A stretch of 64,000 nt of DNA from Pseudaeromonas sharmana (GCF_042649925.1 NZ_JBHSAF010000003.1:1-64000), one strand, 5' to 3'. Numbered from the stretch's first letter, positions 35,661 to 45,648 are shown. Numbers and translations are program-made. The notes: a model not told the origin generated them from the sequence alone.

Positions 35661-37922
35661 TTACTGGTGAAAGGTGTCGTCACGAAACACAGTGTGTAGC
35701 GGTAGCAGGTAGCTGGCGGGATCGAACGCCGTCTCCTTACCGAGCACCGGATGCAGCAGGGCTGGCTCTACGGTCGGGCTGGCATGCCGCTGTCCCAGCA
35801 GCTGACGGGTTACTTGCCCGGCCTGGAACAACTGGCGTACGGATTGATACTGCTGTTTGAGGGGGGCGCTGCCTTCCGGCGCGAACACCATGAAGGGAAT
35901 GTCGAAGGTCTGTTCTGTCTTGGCATGGGCCGGTAACACCAGATGGCCGGCATTCATCAGGTAGGGCTGGTGGTCACCAAATGCAATCAGCAGATAACGC
36001 AGACCGCTGGCATGCAGACCATCCAGCAGGGATTGCAATGACGCCATCTCGTCAACCACGCCGGTGTAATAGGTATTTAGCGTCTGCCGATCGCTGTCGC
36101 TGAGACCGGGGCAGGCGGCATCCAGCTCGTGTTGGCCATAGCGAGCCTGATTGAACGGGCCGTGTCCCTGCATGGTCACCGTGTAGATGAACTGCGGTTG
36201 TCCTGGCGCGCTGGTGGCTTGTTGCAGTACCTTGCCGATCAGGGCCTGATCGCTGACATAACTGCCTTTCTGGTCGAGACTGGTGAATTGGTCATCAAAA
36301 TGCAGCTGCTGGTAACCCATGGCGGGAATGGCTTGGCTGCGCCCCCAGAAGTTTGCTTTGTAGGGATGGTAAAAATGAGTCTGGTAGCCGAGTTGGCGGG
36401 CCGATTGTGCCAGGCCCTGTGCGCCGTCGCGCAAGTAGTAGTAAGGCACTATTCCCTGCCGTAGCAGGCCGACAGGCAATCCGGTATTCATTTCAAATTC
36501 GGCCAGTACCGTCATGCCTCCCGTCGTCGGCGAGCGAACGCTGCTGATGATGGCATCGGTCCGGGCGGGTACGCGCAGGCTGGGTGCAGGTTTACAGATG
36601 CCGCCCTTCCAATCCAGCCACATGGCTTCGTATTGCATGACGATCACCAGATCCCAGTCGGCATGCCCTTCGGTCGTCGTGGCGGCAGCGGGATAATCCG
36701 GAGTCGGGTTGGGATTGGGGAAGGCGTAGATGGAATTGCCCCTGACCAGGCCATTGATTAAATCGAACAGATACAGCGAGGGACCCCGGCGCACCATCTC
36801 GCGGTGGTAGCTGGACTCGGTATTGAAATAGTTGATGTTCGGGCCCAGTACCTTGTTGCTGGCCTGGATGGCAAACACGCTGAAGCCGAAGAACGCAACC
36901 AGGCCGACACCAACGCGCAGCAGCCAGCCGAACCAGCGCAATTTCCAGAGCATCAACACCAGGCCGAGCAGGCCGGCACTCAACCACAACAGGTGATCAC
37001 CCACCAGTATGGTGACCAGGCTGAGCAGGTTGCTGAGATCATCTCCCCCCAGCGAGGTGCCGTAAATATGAATCTTGGCAAAATTGGCCAGCAAACCGAT
37101 GGCAAAGAGCGCGGTGAAAACCAGCCCCATGTAAAGATGGCGACCAAGGAGCACGCACACCAGCCAGCCGAGCAGCATCAGCCCCCAGGAGAGGTAGTAG
37201 TGTGCATAGCGGTATTCGGCCCAGACAATAAACTCGCTGATGTGGAAACAGAGGGTGGCATTCAGCAACAGGAAGCTGAGGTTGCCAAGCAGCAGTATAC
37301 CGGCGAGACGCCAGCGGAGCCCTTGGCGCAAGGCGGAGAGCAGCAAACGCTGGCAGGCACCGCAGATCAGCAAGGTGGCCAGCAGCCCCAGCCCCATGCG
37401 CTGCAAGTCGAACTCACTGCGCGGCAACGTGATGATCTGGGTCAGCGCAGCGGCGTGACCGGCGCGCTGGATCTCGGTGGTCAGCTGGTATTGTTCGGAA
37501 AGCGACTCGGTGGGTACCCGTATGCTGCCAGTTATTGCGACATGGCAAGGGGTCTCAGTCTGACAGCGGTTGGTGAGCCCCTGTTCGACGTCAGGTTGCA
37601 GATCGATATGGCTGGCCTCACGGCTGTCACTGTTCAGCAGACGGAACAGCACCTTCTCGTCCTTGGCTAAACTGCGGGTGAAGGTCCAGTTGGAGTCGAT
37701 GACCGCGTAGGTGCCATGCGTGTCGTTCTTGTAGATCAGGCCCAGGTTATCGAGGCGGGCAAAATCGGTAACTTGCTGATTAAAATGGGGGTAGAACAGC
37801 GATTCCGGGCGAAATACCGGTAACACGGCCGTAGCCAGGAACAGCGAAGTCAGCAGACACAACAGGACCCATTGCAAACGGCTGGTAGGCAGAGCATCGG
37901 GATGGCGAAAGCGCTTGGACAT
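35661..37922 (-). CDS. LtaS-like sulfatase-fold membrane enzyme (phosphoglycerol/phosphoethanolamine transferase family)
   Basis: 753 aa from the ATG at 37922. Several membrane helices lie in the N-terminal half: one at about 20-42, and a cluster at about 175-360. A periplasmic alkaline-phosphatase/sulfatase fold domain follows. Metal/nucleophile region: VIVMQYEAMWLDW, SPTTGGMTVLAEFEMNTGLP (candidate nucleophile Thr), TVTMQGHGPFN and IAFGDHQPYL. The family includes lipoteichoic acid synthase and Gram-negative OpgB/EptA-type transferases that decorate periplasmic glucans or lipid A. The actual acceptor here is unknown. A long periplasmic insertion (about 60-160) precedes the helix cluster. Confidence 0.82.
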   Translation of the reverse strand: MSKRFRHPDALPTSRLQWVLLCLLTSLFLATAVLPVFRPESLFYPHFNQQVTDFARLDNLGLIYKNDTHGTYAVIDSNWTFTRSLAKDEKVLFRLLNSDSREASHIDLQPDVEQGLTNRCQTETPCHVAITGSIRVPTESLSEQYQLTTEIQRAGHAAALTQIITLPRSEFDLQRMGLGLLATLLICGACQRLLLSALRQGLRWRLAGILLLGNLSFLLLNATLCFHISEFIVWAEYRYAHYYLSWGLMLLGWLVCVLLGRHLYMGLVFTALFAIGLLANFAKIHIYGTSLGGDDLSNLLSLVTILVGDHLLWLSAGLLGLVLMLWKLRWFGWLLRVGVGLVAFFGFSVFAIQASNKVLGPNINYFNTESSYHREMVRRGPSLYLFDLINGLVRGNSIYAFPNPNPTPDYPAAATTTEGHADWDLVIVMQYEAMWLDWKGGICKPAPSLRVPARTDAIISSVRSPTTGGMTVLAEFEMNTGLPVGLLRQGIVPYYYLRDGAQGLAQSARQLGYQTHFYHPYKANFWGRSQAIPAMGYQQLHFDDQFTSLDQKGSYVSDQALIGKVLQQATSAPGQPQFIYTVTMQGHGPFNQARYGQHELDAACPGLSDSDRQTLNTYYTGVVDEMASLQSLLDGLHASGLRYLLIAFGDHQPYLMNAGHLVLPAHAKTEQTFDIPFMVFAPEGSAPLKQQYQSVRQLFQAGQVTRQLLGQRHASPTVEPALLHPVLGKETAFDPASYLLPLHTVFRDDTFHQ

Positions 37923-38013
37923 ACAACCGGATCTCGAACGGGTCGAAGGGTGCCGGGGCAATGGAATCGATTACCATCGAGCGGCTGGGAAGAGCCGATG
38001 GTGACGTAATGAA

Positions 38014-38049
38014 CAGCAAACTGTCAATTCTGTCATTGACAGTTTGCTG
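38014..38049. terminator. Long perfect hairpin between the hem operon end and the LtaS-like gene
   Basis: Fifteen-base perfect inverted repeat CAGCAAACTGTCAAT / ATTGACAGTTTGCTG around a six-base loop, 21 bases beyond the hemY stop. No strong T run follows. It could terminate or stabilise the hem transcript. Confidence 0.65.
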
Positions 38050-38070
38050 TGCGGTCGACAGATGGCGAAG

Positions 38071-39219
38071 CTAGCCGCGCTGCTGAGGGTTGGCCGCCAG
38101 ACTCAAGCGATAATATTCGCTGGCTTTTTCAAATAGGCGCTGCTGTTCCATCAGTCGCGCCAGGGCGCGGTAGGTACGGGGATCCGGCTGCGAGGCCAGT
38201 GCCTGCTCCAGCTGTCGCTGGGCTTGCGGATAGTCTCGTTGCAACAGAAGCAGCCAGCCAATGGCTTGGGCCATGCCAGGTTCAGTGGCAGGGTGGCGCT
38301 GCAAGGTCGCAAGCAGGGATGGCTGTGGTTGGGTCAGATCGGGTATCAGATCCAGCAGCGGCGTGGCGGGGGCTTTGCGCAACCACTCTTGCAGCAGGCT
38401 CGCGGCGGTCTCCTCCTGGCCCAATTGCAGCAGTTGGCGGCCATAGACGGCTTGTAGTTCGGTGCGCTGACGCCAGCTTTTCGGTATTTGCTGCCAGTGT
38501 TGTTGCAGCGCATTGAGGTCACTGCCTGCAGCACAAAGTGCCTGGCGATACAGCGCCAGCGCTTCGGTGTCGGCCGTGGGCTGTGGTGCTAGCAGCGCCG
38601 CCGGTGCCGCGGAGCTGTCCGTTGCCAGGCTGGCCTCGGCCAGCAGCTTGCTGAGGCCGGCATGTTTGGGGTGCTCGATGCGGAGCGCTTGCAGCGTGCT
38701 GACGGCCTCGGCGGTTGCGCCGCGACGCAATTGCAGACGGGCCTTCAACAGCCCGGCGGCCAATCCGGCTTCCGGGTGAGCGGTAACAGCCTGTTGCAGG
38801 TAGTCATCACGCCGCGCATCGGCTCCTTGCGCATTGGCGGCCTCGGCGGCACAAAACAACTGGACCAGCGTCTCATCACTGCGGCGTTCGCTGCTGTGAA
38901 ACAGCTTTTCGGCTCGCGCCCACTCACCTTCTGCCAGCGCCAGCAAGCCATTATGCAACTGGATACGGGCCTTCTGGCTGTTACGGCTGGCAAACCAGCG
39001 CCGGGTGGCGCCACGCAGGCCAAACAGCCGGCCCAGCAGGGCCTCTAGCACCAGCAGCGCGGCATACAGCATGAGCGCGAGCAGACAGGCACTGATGACC
39101 GTCATCTCGATGGTGTAAGAGCCGATGGCGATCAGTACATACCCCTTGTTGCCGGCCAGCAGGGGACCGGTGACCAGAGCGGCGGCGGCAATCATCACGA
39201 GCAGCAGAAAACGAATCAT
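38071..39219 (-). CDS. hemY: HemY protein (heme-operon TPR protein)
   Basis: 382 aa. Two N-terminal membrane helices (MIRFLLLVMIAAAALVTGPLLAG, then YTIEMTVISACLLALMLYAALLVLEALLGR). A long TPR-like helical domain follows, with repeats ending ...DPRTYRALARLMEQQRLFEKASEYYRLSLAANP. Unrelated to protoporphyrinogen oxidase HemY of Bacillus. Its role in heme synthesis is unclear. Fourth gene of hemCDXY. Confidence 0.92.
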   Translation of the reverse strand: MIRFLLLVMIAAAALVTGPLLAGNKGYVLIAIGSYTIEMTVISACLLALMLYAALLVLEALLGRLFGLRGATRRWFASRNSQKARIQLHNGLLALAEGEWARAEKLFHSSERRSDETLVQLFCAAEAANAQGADARRDDYLQQAVTAHPEAGLAAGLLKARLQLRRGATAEAVSTLQALRIEHPKHAGLSKLLAEASLATDSSAAPAALLAPQPTADTEALALYRQALCAAGSDLNALQQHWQQIPKSWRQRTELQAVYGRQLLQLGQEETAASLLQEWLRKAPATPLLDLIPDLTQPQPSLLATLQRHPATEPGMAQAIGWLLLLQRDYPQAQRQLEQALASQPDPRTYRALARLMEQQRLFEKASEYYRLSLAANPQQRG

Positions 39220-39231
39220 GGCGAAGCCCCC

Positions 39232-40326
39232 TTATTCTGCGGCCAGATGTTGCAGACGCTGACGGACCAGATCTTCGAGTTGGGTCTGACTCTGGAACTG
39301 CTTGGGCAGTGACACACTGACGGCCTGCTCCAGCAGACGGGCGATCTCGCTATGCATGTATTGGGTCGTGGCATCGTTCGGATCGTAATACTGTTCGATC
39401 CACTTGTCGGCCTTGGTCAGGTTGTCCTCATACACCGCCTGTTGTTCGCGGTAGATCGCCAGCTGTGCCTGCAGGAAACGGGTCTTCAGGTTTTCCTTCA
39501 GGTACCACTCCTGTTGCGGTGACAACAAGGCTTCGACCTGGCCATCACGGCGCCGAATGGTGATGAAGCTGTCAGTGAAAGCATGCCAGCTCTTGCCGAG
39601 ATTGCTGCGCCAATCAGCCAGATCTTCCGAGGGCGCATCCACCGGTGTGCTGGGGGTGTTCTGGTTGGCGTTCAAGCCGAGCAGGGTCAGTTGATCGACG
39701 TTATCAATCAGGGCGCCCAAGCGTAGCACCAGCCCTTCACTATCGAGCTGCGGTAGCTCTTTCAGGCCGGCAATATCTTTCGCCAGTGCCTGACGCAACG
39801 GCAACAGGCTAGGGTCATTCAGGTCACGCAGCCGATTGTCAGCTTCAGACAGCAGCATCTGGGCGGCGGTGGCATCGTGCTCCAGCCACAGCTTGCGCCC
39901 GGCCATGCGTACCAGATAATCCGCCTCGGCCAGCAGCCAGTCATTCGGGCGCCGGCTTTGCAGTTGCAACAGTTGCTTTTCCAGCATGCCCTGCTTGTCG
40001 GCCAAGTGTTGCTGCTCGGTGCCGAGATTGAGGATCTGTTGCTGGCGCTGCTTGTCATTTTCCTGCAGACCCGGCTGCTGCTCCTGCAGGGCCGCCAGGC
40101 GCAACTCCAACTGATGGATCAGTTCGCGTTGCTGTTGCTGACGGCTGTTGTCATAGACATAGGCCCCGGCCGCCGTAGCGATGAGCAGCAGGATGGCTAC
40201 GCCAGCCAACCATTGCCGGGGCTGACGAGGCGCTGCCAGCGGGCTGGCAGGGGCTGCCGAGGGTATCGGCTCTGCTGCCGACGGGACAGTCACGGACATG
40301 TTCGGGGTCGATTCTTGTTCTGTCAT
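39232..40326 (-). CDS. hemX: HemX protein (uroporphyrinogen-III C-methyltransferase-like, membrane anchored)
   Basis: 364 aa from the ATG at 40326, which starts MTEQESTPNMS like enterobacterial HemX and lies just after the hemD stop. A single membrane helix (WLAGVAILLLIATAAGAYVY) is followed by a long periplasmic coiled-coil rich in Gln (about 60-130) and a helical domain. Called a methyltransferase in databases but has no visible SAM-binding motif, so it is more likely structural. Confidence 0.9.
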   Translation of the reverse strand: MTEQESTPNMSVTVPSAAEPIPSAAPASPLAAPRQPRQWLAGVAILLLIATAAGAYVYDNSRQQQQRELIHQLELRLAALQEQQPGLQENDKQRQQQILNLGTEQQHLADKQGMLEKQLLQLQSRRPNDWLLAEADYLVRMAGRKLWLEHDATAAQMLLSEADNRLRDLNDPSLLPLRQALAKDIAGLKELPQLDSEGLVLRLGALIDNVDQLTLLGLNANQNTPSTPVDAPSEDLADWRSNLGKSWHAFTDSFITIRRRDGQVEALLSPQQEWYLKENLKTRFLQAQLAIYREQQAVYEDNLTKADKWIEQYYDPNDATTQYMHSEIARLLEQAVSVSLPKQFQSQTQLEDLVRQRLQHLAAE

Positions 40327-40330
40327 CCGG

Positions 40331-41059
40331 TTATTCCTCATGACCTAGAGCCTGACAAAAGGCGGAGTGCGAAGCGCCTGTGGCGATGGTGGGGGCGGGC
40401 AGGCCAGCGTCCAGCACCAGTTCGGCAACCCTGTGGCTGGGAACAATAAAGCGCCACTGCTGCCACCAATCACGTTGCTGCTCTGGCAACAACGACAGCA
40501 GTCGTCGCAGCAGCTCTCCGCTGGAGATAATAACACTGTCTACCCCGGCTGTACGCCACTGGCTGCACAACTGTTGACCATCCAGCGGTAACCAGTGGCG
40601 TTGGTAGCATTCGCAGTAGGTCACGCGGGCCCCGCGGGCACGCAATTGTTCCGCCAGCCATTCGCGGCCGCCATCACCCCGCAGGATCAGAACCCGCTGT
40701 CCTGCGACAAGCGTCATCTCCGGTAGCGCCAGTATCCCCTCGCTGCGGGCGTCGTCCGGATAGCGAGCCGTCCGTCCGGCCTGGTGCCATGCCTCGGCTG
40801 TGGCTTGACCAACGGCAAAGGTGGGGGTGGGTGGCCAGTTCAACTGGTGGCTGTGCAGCCAGCGCTGGGCCTGTTCGACGGCGGCAGCCGAGATGGCAAT
40901 CAGCCAGGGGTGATGCGCCAGATGCTCGGGCAGATCGCTCAACTCCCGGCCAGGGATCACCTCCAGTAGCGGGCGGACTACGGGATCATGGCCGGCGCGG
41001 CGCAGCTGGCTGGCCAGGGCCTCGGCCTGGGGATGCGGTCGCAGGATTAATGGTCGCAT
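40331..41059 (-). CDS. hemD: Uroporphyrinogen-III synthase
   Basis: 242 aa. Begins LILRPHPQAEALASQLRRAGHDPVVRPLLEV and keeps the two-lobed pattern, with VDSVIISSGELLRRLLSLLP and FIVPSHRVAELVLDAG. It cyclises and inverts hydroxymethylbilane to uroporphyrinogen III. The start overlaps the hemC stop by 13 bases. Confidence 0.93.
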   Translation of the reverse strand: MRPLILRPHPQAEALASQLRRAGHDPVVRPLLEVIPGRELSDLPEHLAHHPWLIAISAAAVEQAQRWLHSHQLNWPPTPTFAVGQATAEAWHQAGRTARYPDDARSEGILALPEMTLVAGQRVLILRGDGGREWLAEQLRARGARVTYCECYQRHWLPLDGQQLCSQWRTAGVDSVIISSGELLRRLLSLLPEQQRDWWQQWRFIVPSHRVAELVLDAGLPAPTIATGASHSAFCQALGHEE

Positions 41060-41982
41060 GCACCGTACACAGCGCTGAGGATGCGGTCTGCGCCCTGTTG
41101 CAACAGCTGTTGGGCCAGCGCATGACCGAGCGCTTCAGCCGTGGTGGCGGGTCCGTGGCACTCGGCACGTAACACCGTCTGACCATCCGGCGAGCCGACG
41201 AGTCCGCGCAGCCAGAGTTGTTGCTCCTGCAAGCAGGCATAAGCCCCGATCGGTACCTGACATCCCCCTTGCAGCGCGCGATTCATGGCCCGTTCCGCCT
41301 TGACACACAGCGCCGTGGCCTCATGCGCCAGCGGTGCCAATAGCGCCAGCAGCTCGGTGTCATCGGGGCGGCACTCGATGCCCAGCGCTCCCTGGCCATT
41401 GGCCGGCAGGCTGGTTTCGACCGTCAGCAATTCGGTTATCCGTGTGTCGAGGCCCAGCCGCTTGAGTCCGGCCGCGGCCAGAATGATGGCGTCATATTCA
41501 CCGGCGTCCAGCTTGGCCAGCCGGCTGTTGACGTTGCCGCGCAGTTCACCGATCTGCAGATCGGGACGCAAGGCGCGCAGCTGGCATTGACGGCGCAGGC
41601 TGGAGGTGCCGACCCGGCTACCGGGTGGCAACGCCTGCAGTGACGGGAAACGGGGGCTGACGAAGGCATCCCGCGGGTCCTCCCGTTCGCAGATAAGGCA
41701 CAGATCGAGCCCGGCAGGAAACTCCACCGGAACGTCCTTCATCGAGTGCACGGCTATGTCGGCGCGCCCGTCGAGAATCGCCTGTTCCAGTTCCTTGACG
41801 AACAATCCCTTGCCACCCACCTTCGATAACGGGCTGTCGAGGATATGGTCGCCACGTGTACTCATCGGCAGCAGCTCGACGTCCAGCTGCGGATAAAGGG
41901 CTTCAAGGCGGGCCTTGATATGGTTGGCCTGCCACAGGGCGAGGGGGCTCTTGCGGGTTGCTATGCGTATCCGGGATCTCAT
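41047..41982 (-). CDS. hemC: Hydroxymethylbilane synthase (porphobilinogen deaminase)
   Basis: 311 aa. RIATRKSPLALWQANHIK start, GRADIAVHSMKDVP catalytic region, RVGTSSLRRQCQLRALRPDL substrate arginines, and the dipyrromethane cofactor cysteine in LQGGCQVPIG near residue 240. First gene of hemCDXY, divergent from cyaA. Confidence 0.96.
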   Translation of the reverse strand: MRSRIRIATRKSPLALWQANHIKARLEALYPQLDVELLPMSTRGDHILDSPLSKVGGKGLFVKELEQAILDGRADIAVHSMKDVPVEFPAGLDLCLICEREDPRDAFVSPRFPSLQALPPGSRVGTSSLRRQCQLRALRPDLQIGELRGNVNSRLAKLDAGEYDAIILAAAGLKRLGLDTRITELLTVETSLPANGQGALGIECRPDDTELLALLAPLAHEATALCVKAERAMNRALQGGCQVPIGAYACLQEQQLWLRGLVGSPDGQTVLRAECHGPATTAEALGHALAQQLLQQGADRILSAVYGACDH

Positions 41983-42213
41983 TGGGGCCTTGATCTCTGG
42001 GGCGACAATAACCGGATATTAACATTCTTCTCCCGCGACTGCATGGCCACTGGCATCGTGGCCAACGGTGTGCGCCAGCTCGCGAAAATTTCAGTGAATC
42101 GATTAACCAGGAGGCGTAAAAATCCCTTTCCGTGAAGGGGTTTACCCGCCTGTTACCTGTTGTTACCATGCTCACACTTTTGCCCGAAATCGGTGCGGGT
42201 AATCACTCAGGAT
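41983..42213. promoter_or_regulatory. Divergent hemC/cyaA promoter region
   Basis: About 230 bases between divergent starts; both promoters must be here. The hairpin-like CCTTTCCGTGAAGGGG lies at 42124-42139. In enterobacteria cyaA is weakly repressed by CRP, but I cannot assign a CRP box here. Confidence 0.5.
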
Positions 42214-44733
42214 GTGAAGGTCAGTCGGTTGTCTTATGAACTTGCTTCGCTCATAGCGCGCTATGATGCGATCAACCAGACCAGAACCGAGCGTGCATTG
42301 GAAGCAATGAGTCAACATGGCCAGCAGTTGTTTGAACTGCTGCCGGTGCTGTTCCATTTCAACCATCCGCTCCTGCCAGGCTATGTCTCCGGAGAAGTTC
42401 CGCACGGCATCGCCTGCTTTGCCCTGTCTGAAAGTCAGCGCGATTTCATTGATGACATCTGTCTGGCCACCAACTGTCATGGCGGCATTCTGGCGCATGA
42501 GCTGTCGATACTCGGCCTTTACTCGATGGGCAGTACCTCCTCCATCGGCCAATGCTGTCGTTCCGACCTCGATATCTGGGTCTGCCACTCTCATCAGCTG
42601 GAGCCTGAACGCCTGGAGCTGCTGGAGCACAAGTGCTTGCTGATCTCCAAGCTGGCCGAGAATCGCGGTGTCGAGCTGAACTTCTTCCTGATTCCGGATA
42701 ACAAGTTTCGCCTCGAGAACCATGCCGAACTGGGTGGTGACAACTGTGGCAGTGCCCAGCACCTGTTGCTGCTCGACGAGTTCTACCGCAGCGCATTGCG
42801 CATCGCCGGTCAGCGCCTGCTGTGGCCGATCCTGCCGGCCGAGTGGGAGCCGGATTATGATGCCCGGGTCGAGGCGCTGTTTAGCTCCGGCCAACTGCAA
42901 CGCCGGGAATGGCTGGATCTGGGGTCGCTGCAACGCATCCCGGCTGAAGAGTATTTCGGCTCGGCGCTGTGGTTGCTATATAAGGGGCTCGATTCGCCGT
43001 ACAAAGCGGTGTTGAAGATCCTGTTGATGGAGGCCTACTCGGCCGAGTTTCCCCAGACCCAGCTGTTGTCGATGACGACCCGTGACTGGTTCCAGCAGCA
43101 TGACGACTACAGTCTGCAACTGGATACCTATTACCTGATGCTGGAGAAGGTCACCAGCTATCTAACAGGACAGGGTGATTTGAAGCGCCTCGATCTGGCG
43201 CGGCGCTGCTTCTATCTGAAGGTGTGCGACGACCTCAGCCGAGCCGAGGAGCCGCGCCATGGCCAGTGGCGGCGTGATGTCATCACCTCGCTGGTACAGC
43301 AGTGGGGCTGGAGTCGCGAGATGCTGCATCACCTCGATAACCGCAACCACTGGAAGGTCGCCGAGGTCAAGCTGGCCTACAACGAGCTGCTCGAAGCCCT
43401 GATGCAGAGCTACAGCCAGCTGATCCAGTTTGCGCGCCGCAACAACATCAGCGAGTCAATCAACCCGGAAGACATCGGCATCCTGTCGCGCAAGCTGTAT
43501 GCGGCATTCGAAGCCCTGCCTGGCAAGGTGCAGCGCATCAATCTGAAGATAGCGCCCGACCTGCACGAGCCGAATCTGAGTATCATCCAGGTGCCGCCCG
43601 GGCGCATCAATCGCGCCGGCTGGTATCTGTATAACCGTTCACTCCATCCTGCAGACATTCTCGGTCAGGCGCCGCTGGAATATAACGGCTACCTGAGCAA
43701 ATTGATCGCCTGGGCATACTTCAATGGGCTGCTGACCAACCAGAGTGCGCTGCATATGCGCGCCATGGGCGCAGATATCGATCTCGAAGGGTTGCAGCAG
43801 TTCTCCCATGACCTGGCGGCGACGTTTCCGGTGCGCTTTGCTCCGGCCAGCAATCTGGCGCTCAGCCGGCCATGCGAGATCCGTCATCTCGGCATCTTCC
43901 TCAATCTGGAGCTGGACCCGACCTCGCACTGGGAAGATCGTGAACTGGAGTTCGATGCCGACAACGCCGATGTGCTGACGTTCGGGCAGCGGCAGGAGTG
44001 TCTGGTCGGCACCATAGATCTTGTCTACCGTAACTCGTGGAACGAAATTCGCACCCTGCACTTCACCGGCCCGGAAGCCGTCGTTGAGGCCTTGTCGACC
44101 ATACTGGGCAAGATGCATCAGGACGCGATGGCCCCGGAAGCCGTGGATGTGTTCTGCTACAGCCGCCACTTCCGCGGACTGATCCGCAAGCAGTTCCACC
44201 AGTTAATTCTCGAATGCATCGATCTGCGGCTGGCGCGCGACAAGCAACGCCTGGTGCGCATGTTGACCATCGGCAGCGAGCGGTTTGCGTTGTTCCTTGA
44301 GCGGCGCGGTGTGTCGGTCAAGAGGCTGGAGAGTGCCATCGATTTCTATCGCCAGGTCTCCAGCAACAAGCTTGAGCGCCAGCCATTGGAAGAGGGGCAG
44401 GCCCAACTGCGCGTTCCCTCCGTGGTGGATGCCTATGCCAGCGATGGCTTGATCCAGTTCTTCTTCGAGGAAACCAGCCACGACAGCGGCTTCAATGTCT
44501 ATGTCCTCGACGAGCGCAACCAAATCGAGATTTATCGCGACTACTCAGGCAGCAAGGATGATCTGGTGCTCAGCGTAAACCGCTATTACACCCTGACCCA
44601 TGAGCGCTTCAATCACGACAGCCAGTTCATCAACTTCAATCTGCCGCAATTCTATGAGCTGGTGTGGCGCGACGGCGAGCAGCAGGTTGAACCCTACCGC
44701 TCTCCGCAGCGCGATCTGAACCGCGAGCTCTAG
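42214..44733 (+). CDS. cyaA: Class I adenylate cyclase
   Basis: About 839 aa from GTG 42214; starts at 42160 or TTG 42229 are also possible, and rare start codons are usual for this gene. Residues ~10-540 form the catalytic half, with SMGSTSSIGQCCRSDLDIWVCH near 110 (metal and ATP site). The C-terminal half is regulatory. It makes cAMP from ATP. The C-terminus lacks an obvious site for the PTS EIIA-Glc contact, which I cannot judge further. Confidence 0.96.
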   Translation: MKVSRLSYELASLIARYDAINQTRTERALEAMSQHGQQLFELLPVLFHFNHPLLPGYVSGEVPHGIACFALSESQRDFIDDICLATNCHGGILAHELSILGLYSMGSTSSIGQCCRSDLDIWVCHSHQLEPERLELLEHKCLLISKLAENRGVELNFFLIPDNKFRLENHAELGGDNCGSAQHLLLLDEFYRSALRIAGQRLLWPILPAEWEPDYDARVEALFSSGQLQRREWLDLGSLQRIPAEEYFGSALWLLYKGLDSPYKAVLKILLMEAYSAEFPQTQLLSMTTRDWFQQHDDYSLQLDTYYLMLEKVTSYLTGQGDLKRLDLARRCFYLKVCDDLSRAEEPRHGQWRRDVITSLVQQWGWSREMLHHLDNRNHWKVAEVKLAYNELLEALMQSYSQLIQFARRNNISESINPEDIGILSRKLYAAFEALPGKVQRINLKIAPDLHEPNLSIIQVPPGRINRAGWYLYNRSLHPADILGQAPLEYNGYLSKLIAWAYFNGLLTNQSALHMRAMGADIDLEGLQQFSHDLAATFPVRFAPASNLALSRPCEIRHLGIFLNLELDPTSHWEDRELEFDADNADVLTFGQRQECLVGTIDLVYRNSWNEIRTLHFTGPEAVVEALSTILGKMHQDAMAPEAVDVFCYSRHFRGLIRKQFHQLILECIDLRLARDKQRLVRMLTIGSERFALFLERRGVSVKRLESAIDFYRQVSSNKLERQPLEEGQAQLRVPSVVDAYASDGLIQFFFEETSHDSGFNVYVLDERNQIEIYRDYSGSKDDLVLSVNRYYTLTHERFNHDSQFINFNLPQFYELVWRDGEQQVEPYRSPQRDLNREL

Positions 44734-45023
44734 TCCTGGCGGCCGGCGGCGCGATCGGTATGCCCGAGATCGCGGTCCGGGTCGATGCGGTCCCGCACCC
44801 GCTGCTTGAGCTCCTTGATCTCCGGAAAGCCACCGTCGCGTTTACGCTCCCACAGCGTCTCACCGTCGACCAGAATCTCGAAGTGGCCACCGGTGTCCGG
44901 ATGCAGGTTGACCGAGCCCAGCTCCTCGCTGAACGTCGTTAGCAGCTCCTGCGCCATCCAGGCCGAGCGCAGCAGCCAGTTGCACTGCCGGCAGTAATAG
45001 ATATCGATGACCGGTTTGGACAT
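44730..45023 (-). CDS. SelT/SelW/SelH family thioredoxin-like protein
   Basis: 97 aa. YYCRQCNWLLRSAWMAQELL gives the CxxC redox motif at about residues 10-13 and the family pattern FxIxVDGExLWERKRDGGFPEIKELKQRVRD. The bacterial Rdx/SelW-like family has Cys in place of selenocysteine. A redox role is inferred. Its stop overlaps the cyaA stop tail to tail by 4 bases. Confidence 0.9.
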   Translation of the reverse strand: MSKPVIDIYYCRQCNWLLRSAWMAQELLTTFSEELGSVNLHPDTGGHFEILVDGETLWERKRDGGFPEIKELKQRVRDRIDPDRDLGHTDRAAGRQD

Positions 45024-45037
45024 AACAGGCGCTCCGT

Positions 45038-45352
45038 TCAGTTCAGTTCGACATCTTCGCCGGCCTGGGTGGTACAGGCGGCGGAGAGCAGGGCCATCAA
45101 TTCATGTCCCTCGCGGTTGTCGATCCATTGGCCATCCTTGTAGTCGAAGTGGAAGCCGTTGGCCCGGGTCGCTACCCAGATCTGGCACAGCGGTGGTTGC
45201 TTGTTGATGATGATCTTGCTGCGGTTCTCGAAGGTCAGCGTCAGAATGCCACCCGAGGTGTCACAGTCGATGTCGACGCCACTCTGCTCGATCGCCTCTT
45301 CAATCATCTGGAAACGCGCGTCCGCCAGCACATGGAACTCGCTCTCTTTCAT
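45038..45352 (-). CDS. cyaY: Frataxin-like protein CyaY
   Basis: 104 aa. Acidic first helix FQMIEEAIEQSGVDIDCDTSGGILTLTFENRSKIIINKQPPLCQIWVATRANGFHF matches frataxin/CyaY in order and length. It binds iron and tunes IscS-dependent Fe-S cluster assembly. Divergent from lptM-lysA-dapF. Confidence 0.95.
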   Translation of the reverse strand: MKESEFHVLADARFQMIEEAIEQSGVDIDCDTSGGILTLTFENRSKIIINKQPPLCQIWVATRANGFHFDYKDGQWIDNREGHELMALLSAACTTQAGEDVELN

Positions 45353-45425
45353 CTGTATCCGGTCCTATTGCATTTAAAAGGATGAGTGCGATTATAGAGG
45401 GCCAATTTGCTTTTTAAACCAGACC

Positions 45426-45602
45426 ATGAAGAAACCGACGCGCGTCTGGACTGCCCTGAGTCTGCTGCTGCTGTGCCAACTGGCGGGCTGCGGCTTGAAA
45501 GGGCCTCTAGTCCTGCCCAAAGAACAGCCTGCCGCCAGCGCCGAGAGCCCGGCGCAGCAGCCTGCGCCGAAGACGGATACTCCGGCGGTCTCCCAGCCCT
45601 GA
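45426..45602 (+). CDS. lptM: LPS-assembly lipoprotein LptM (YifL)
   Basis: 58 aa lipoprotein: MKKPTRVWTALSLLLLC then lipobox LAGC with the lipidated Cys at 22, followed by GLKGPLVLP, the conserved LptM motif, and a Pro/Gln/Ala-rich tail. LptM helps LptD form its native disulfides. It lies 46 bases before lysA, the usual cyaY-divergent position. Confidence 0.92.
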   Translation: MKKPTRVWTALSLLLLCQLAGCGLKGPLVLPKEQPAASAESPAQQPAPKTDTPAVSQP

Positions 45603-45648
45603 TGGCCGGAGCGGATACAGTCACACGATTTAAGGAAGACGAGGATCA

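Noticed and set aside
36804..37670. Long open frame (288 codons) on the plus strand.
   Set aside because: Antisense shadow of the LtaS-like gene, rich in Gln and Glu as such shadows are in GC-rich genes.
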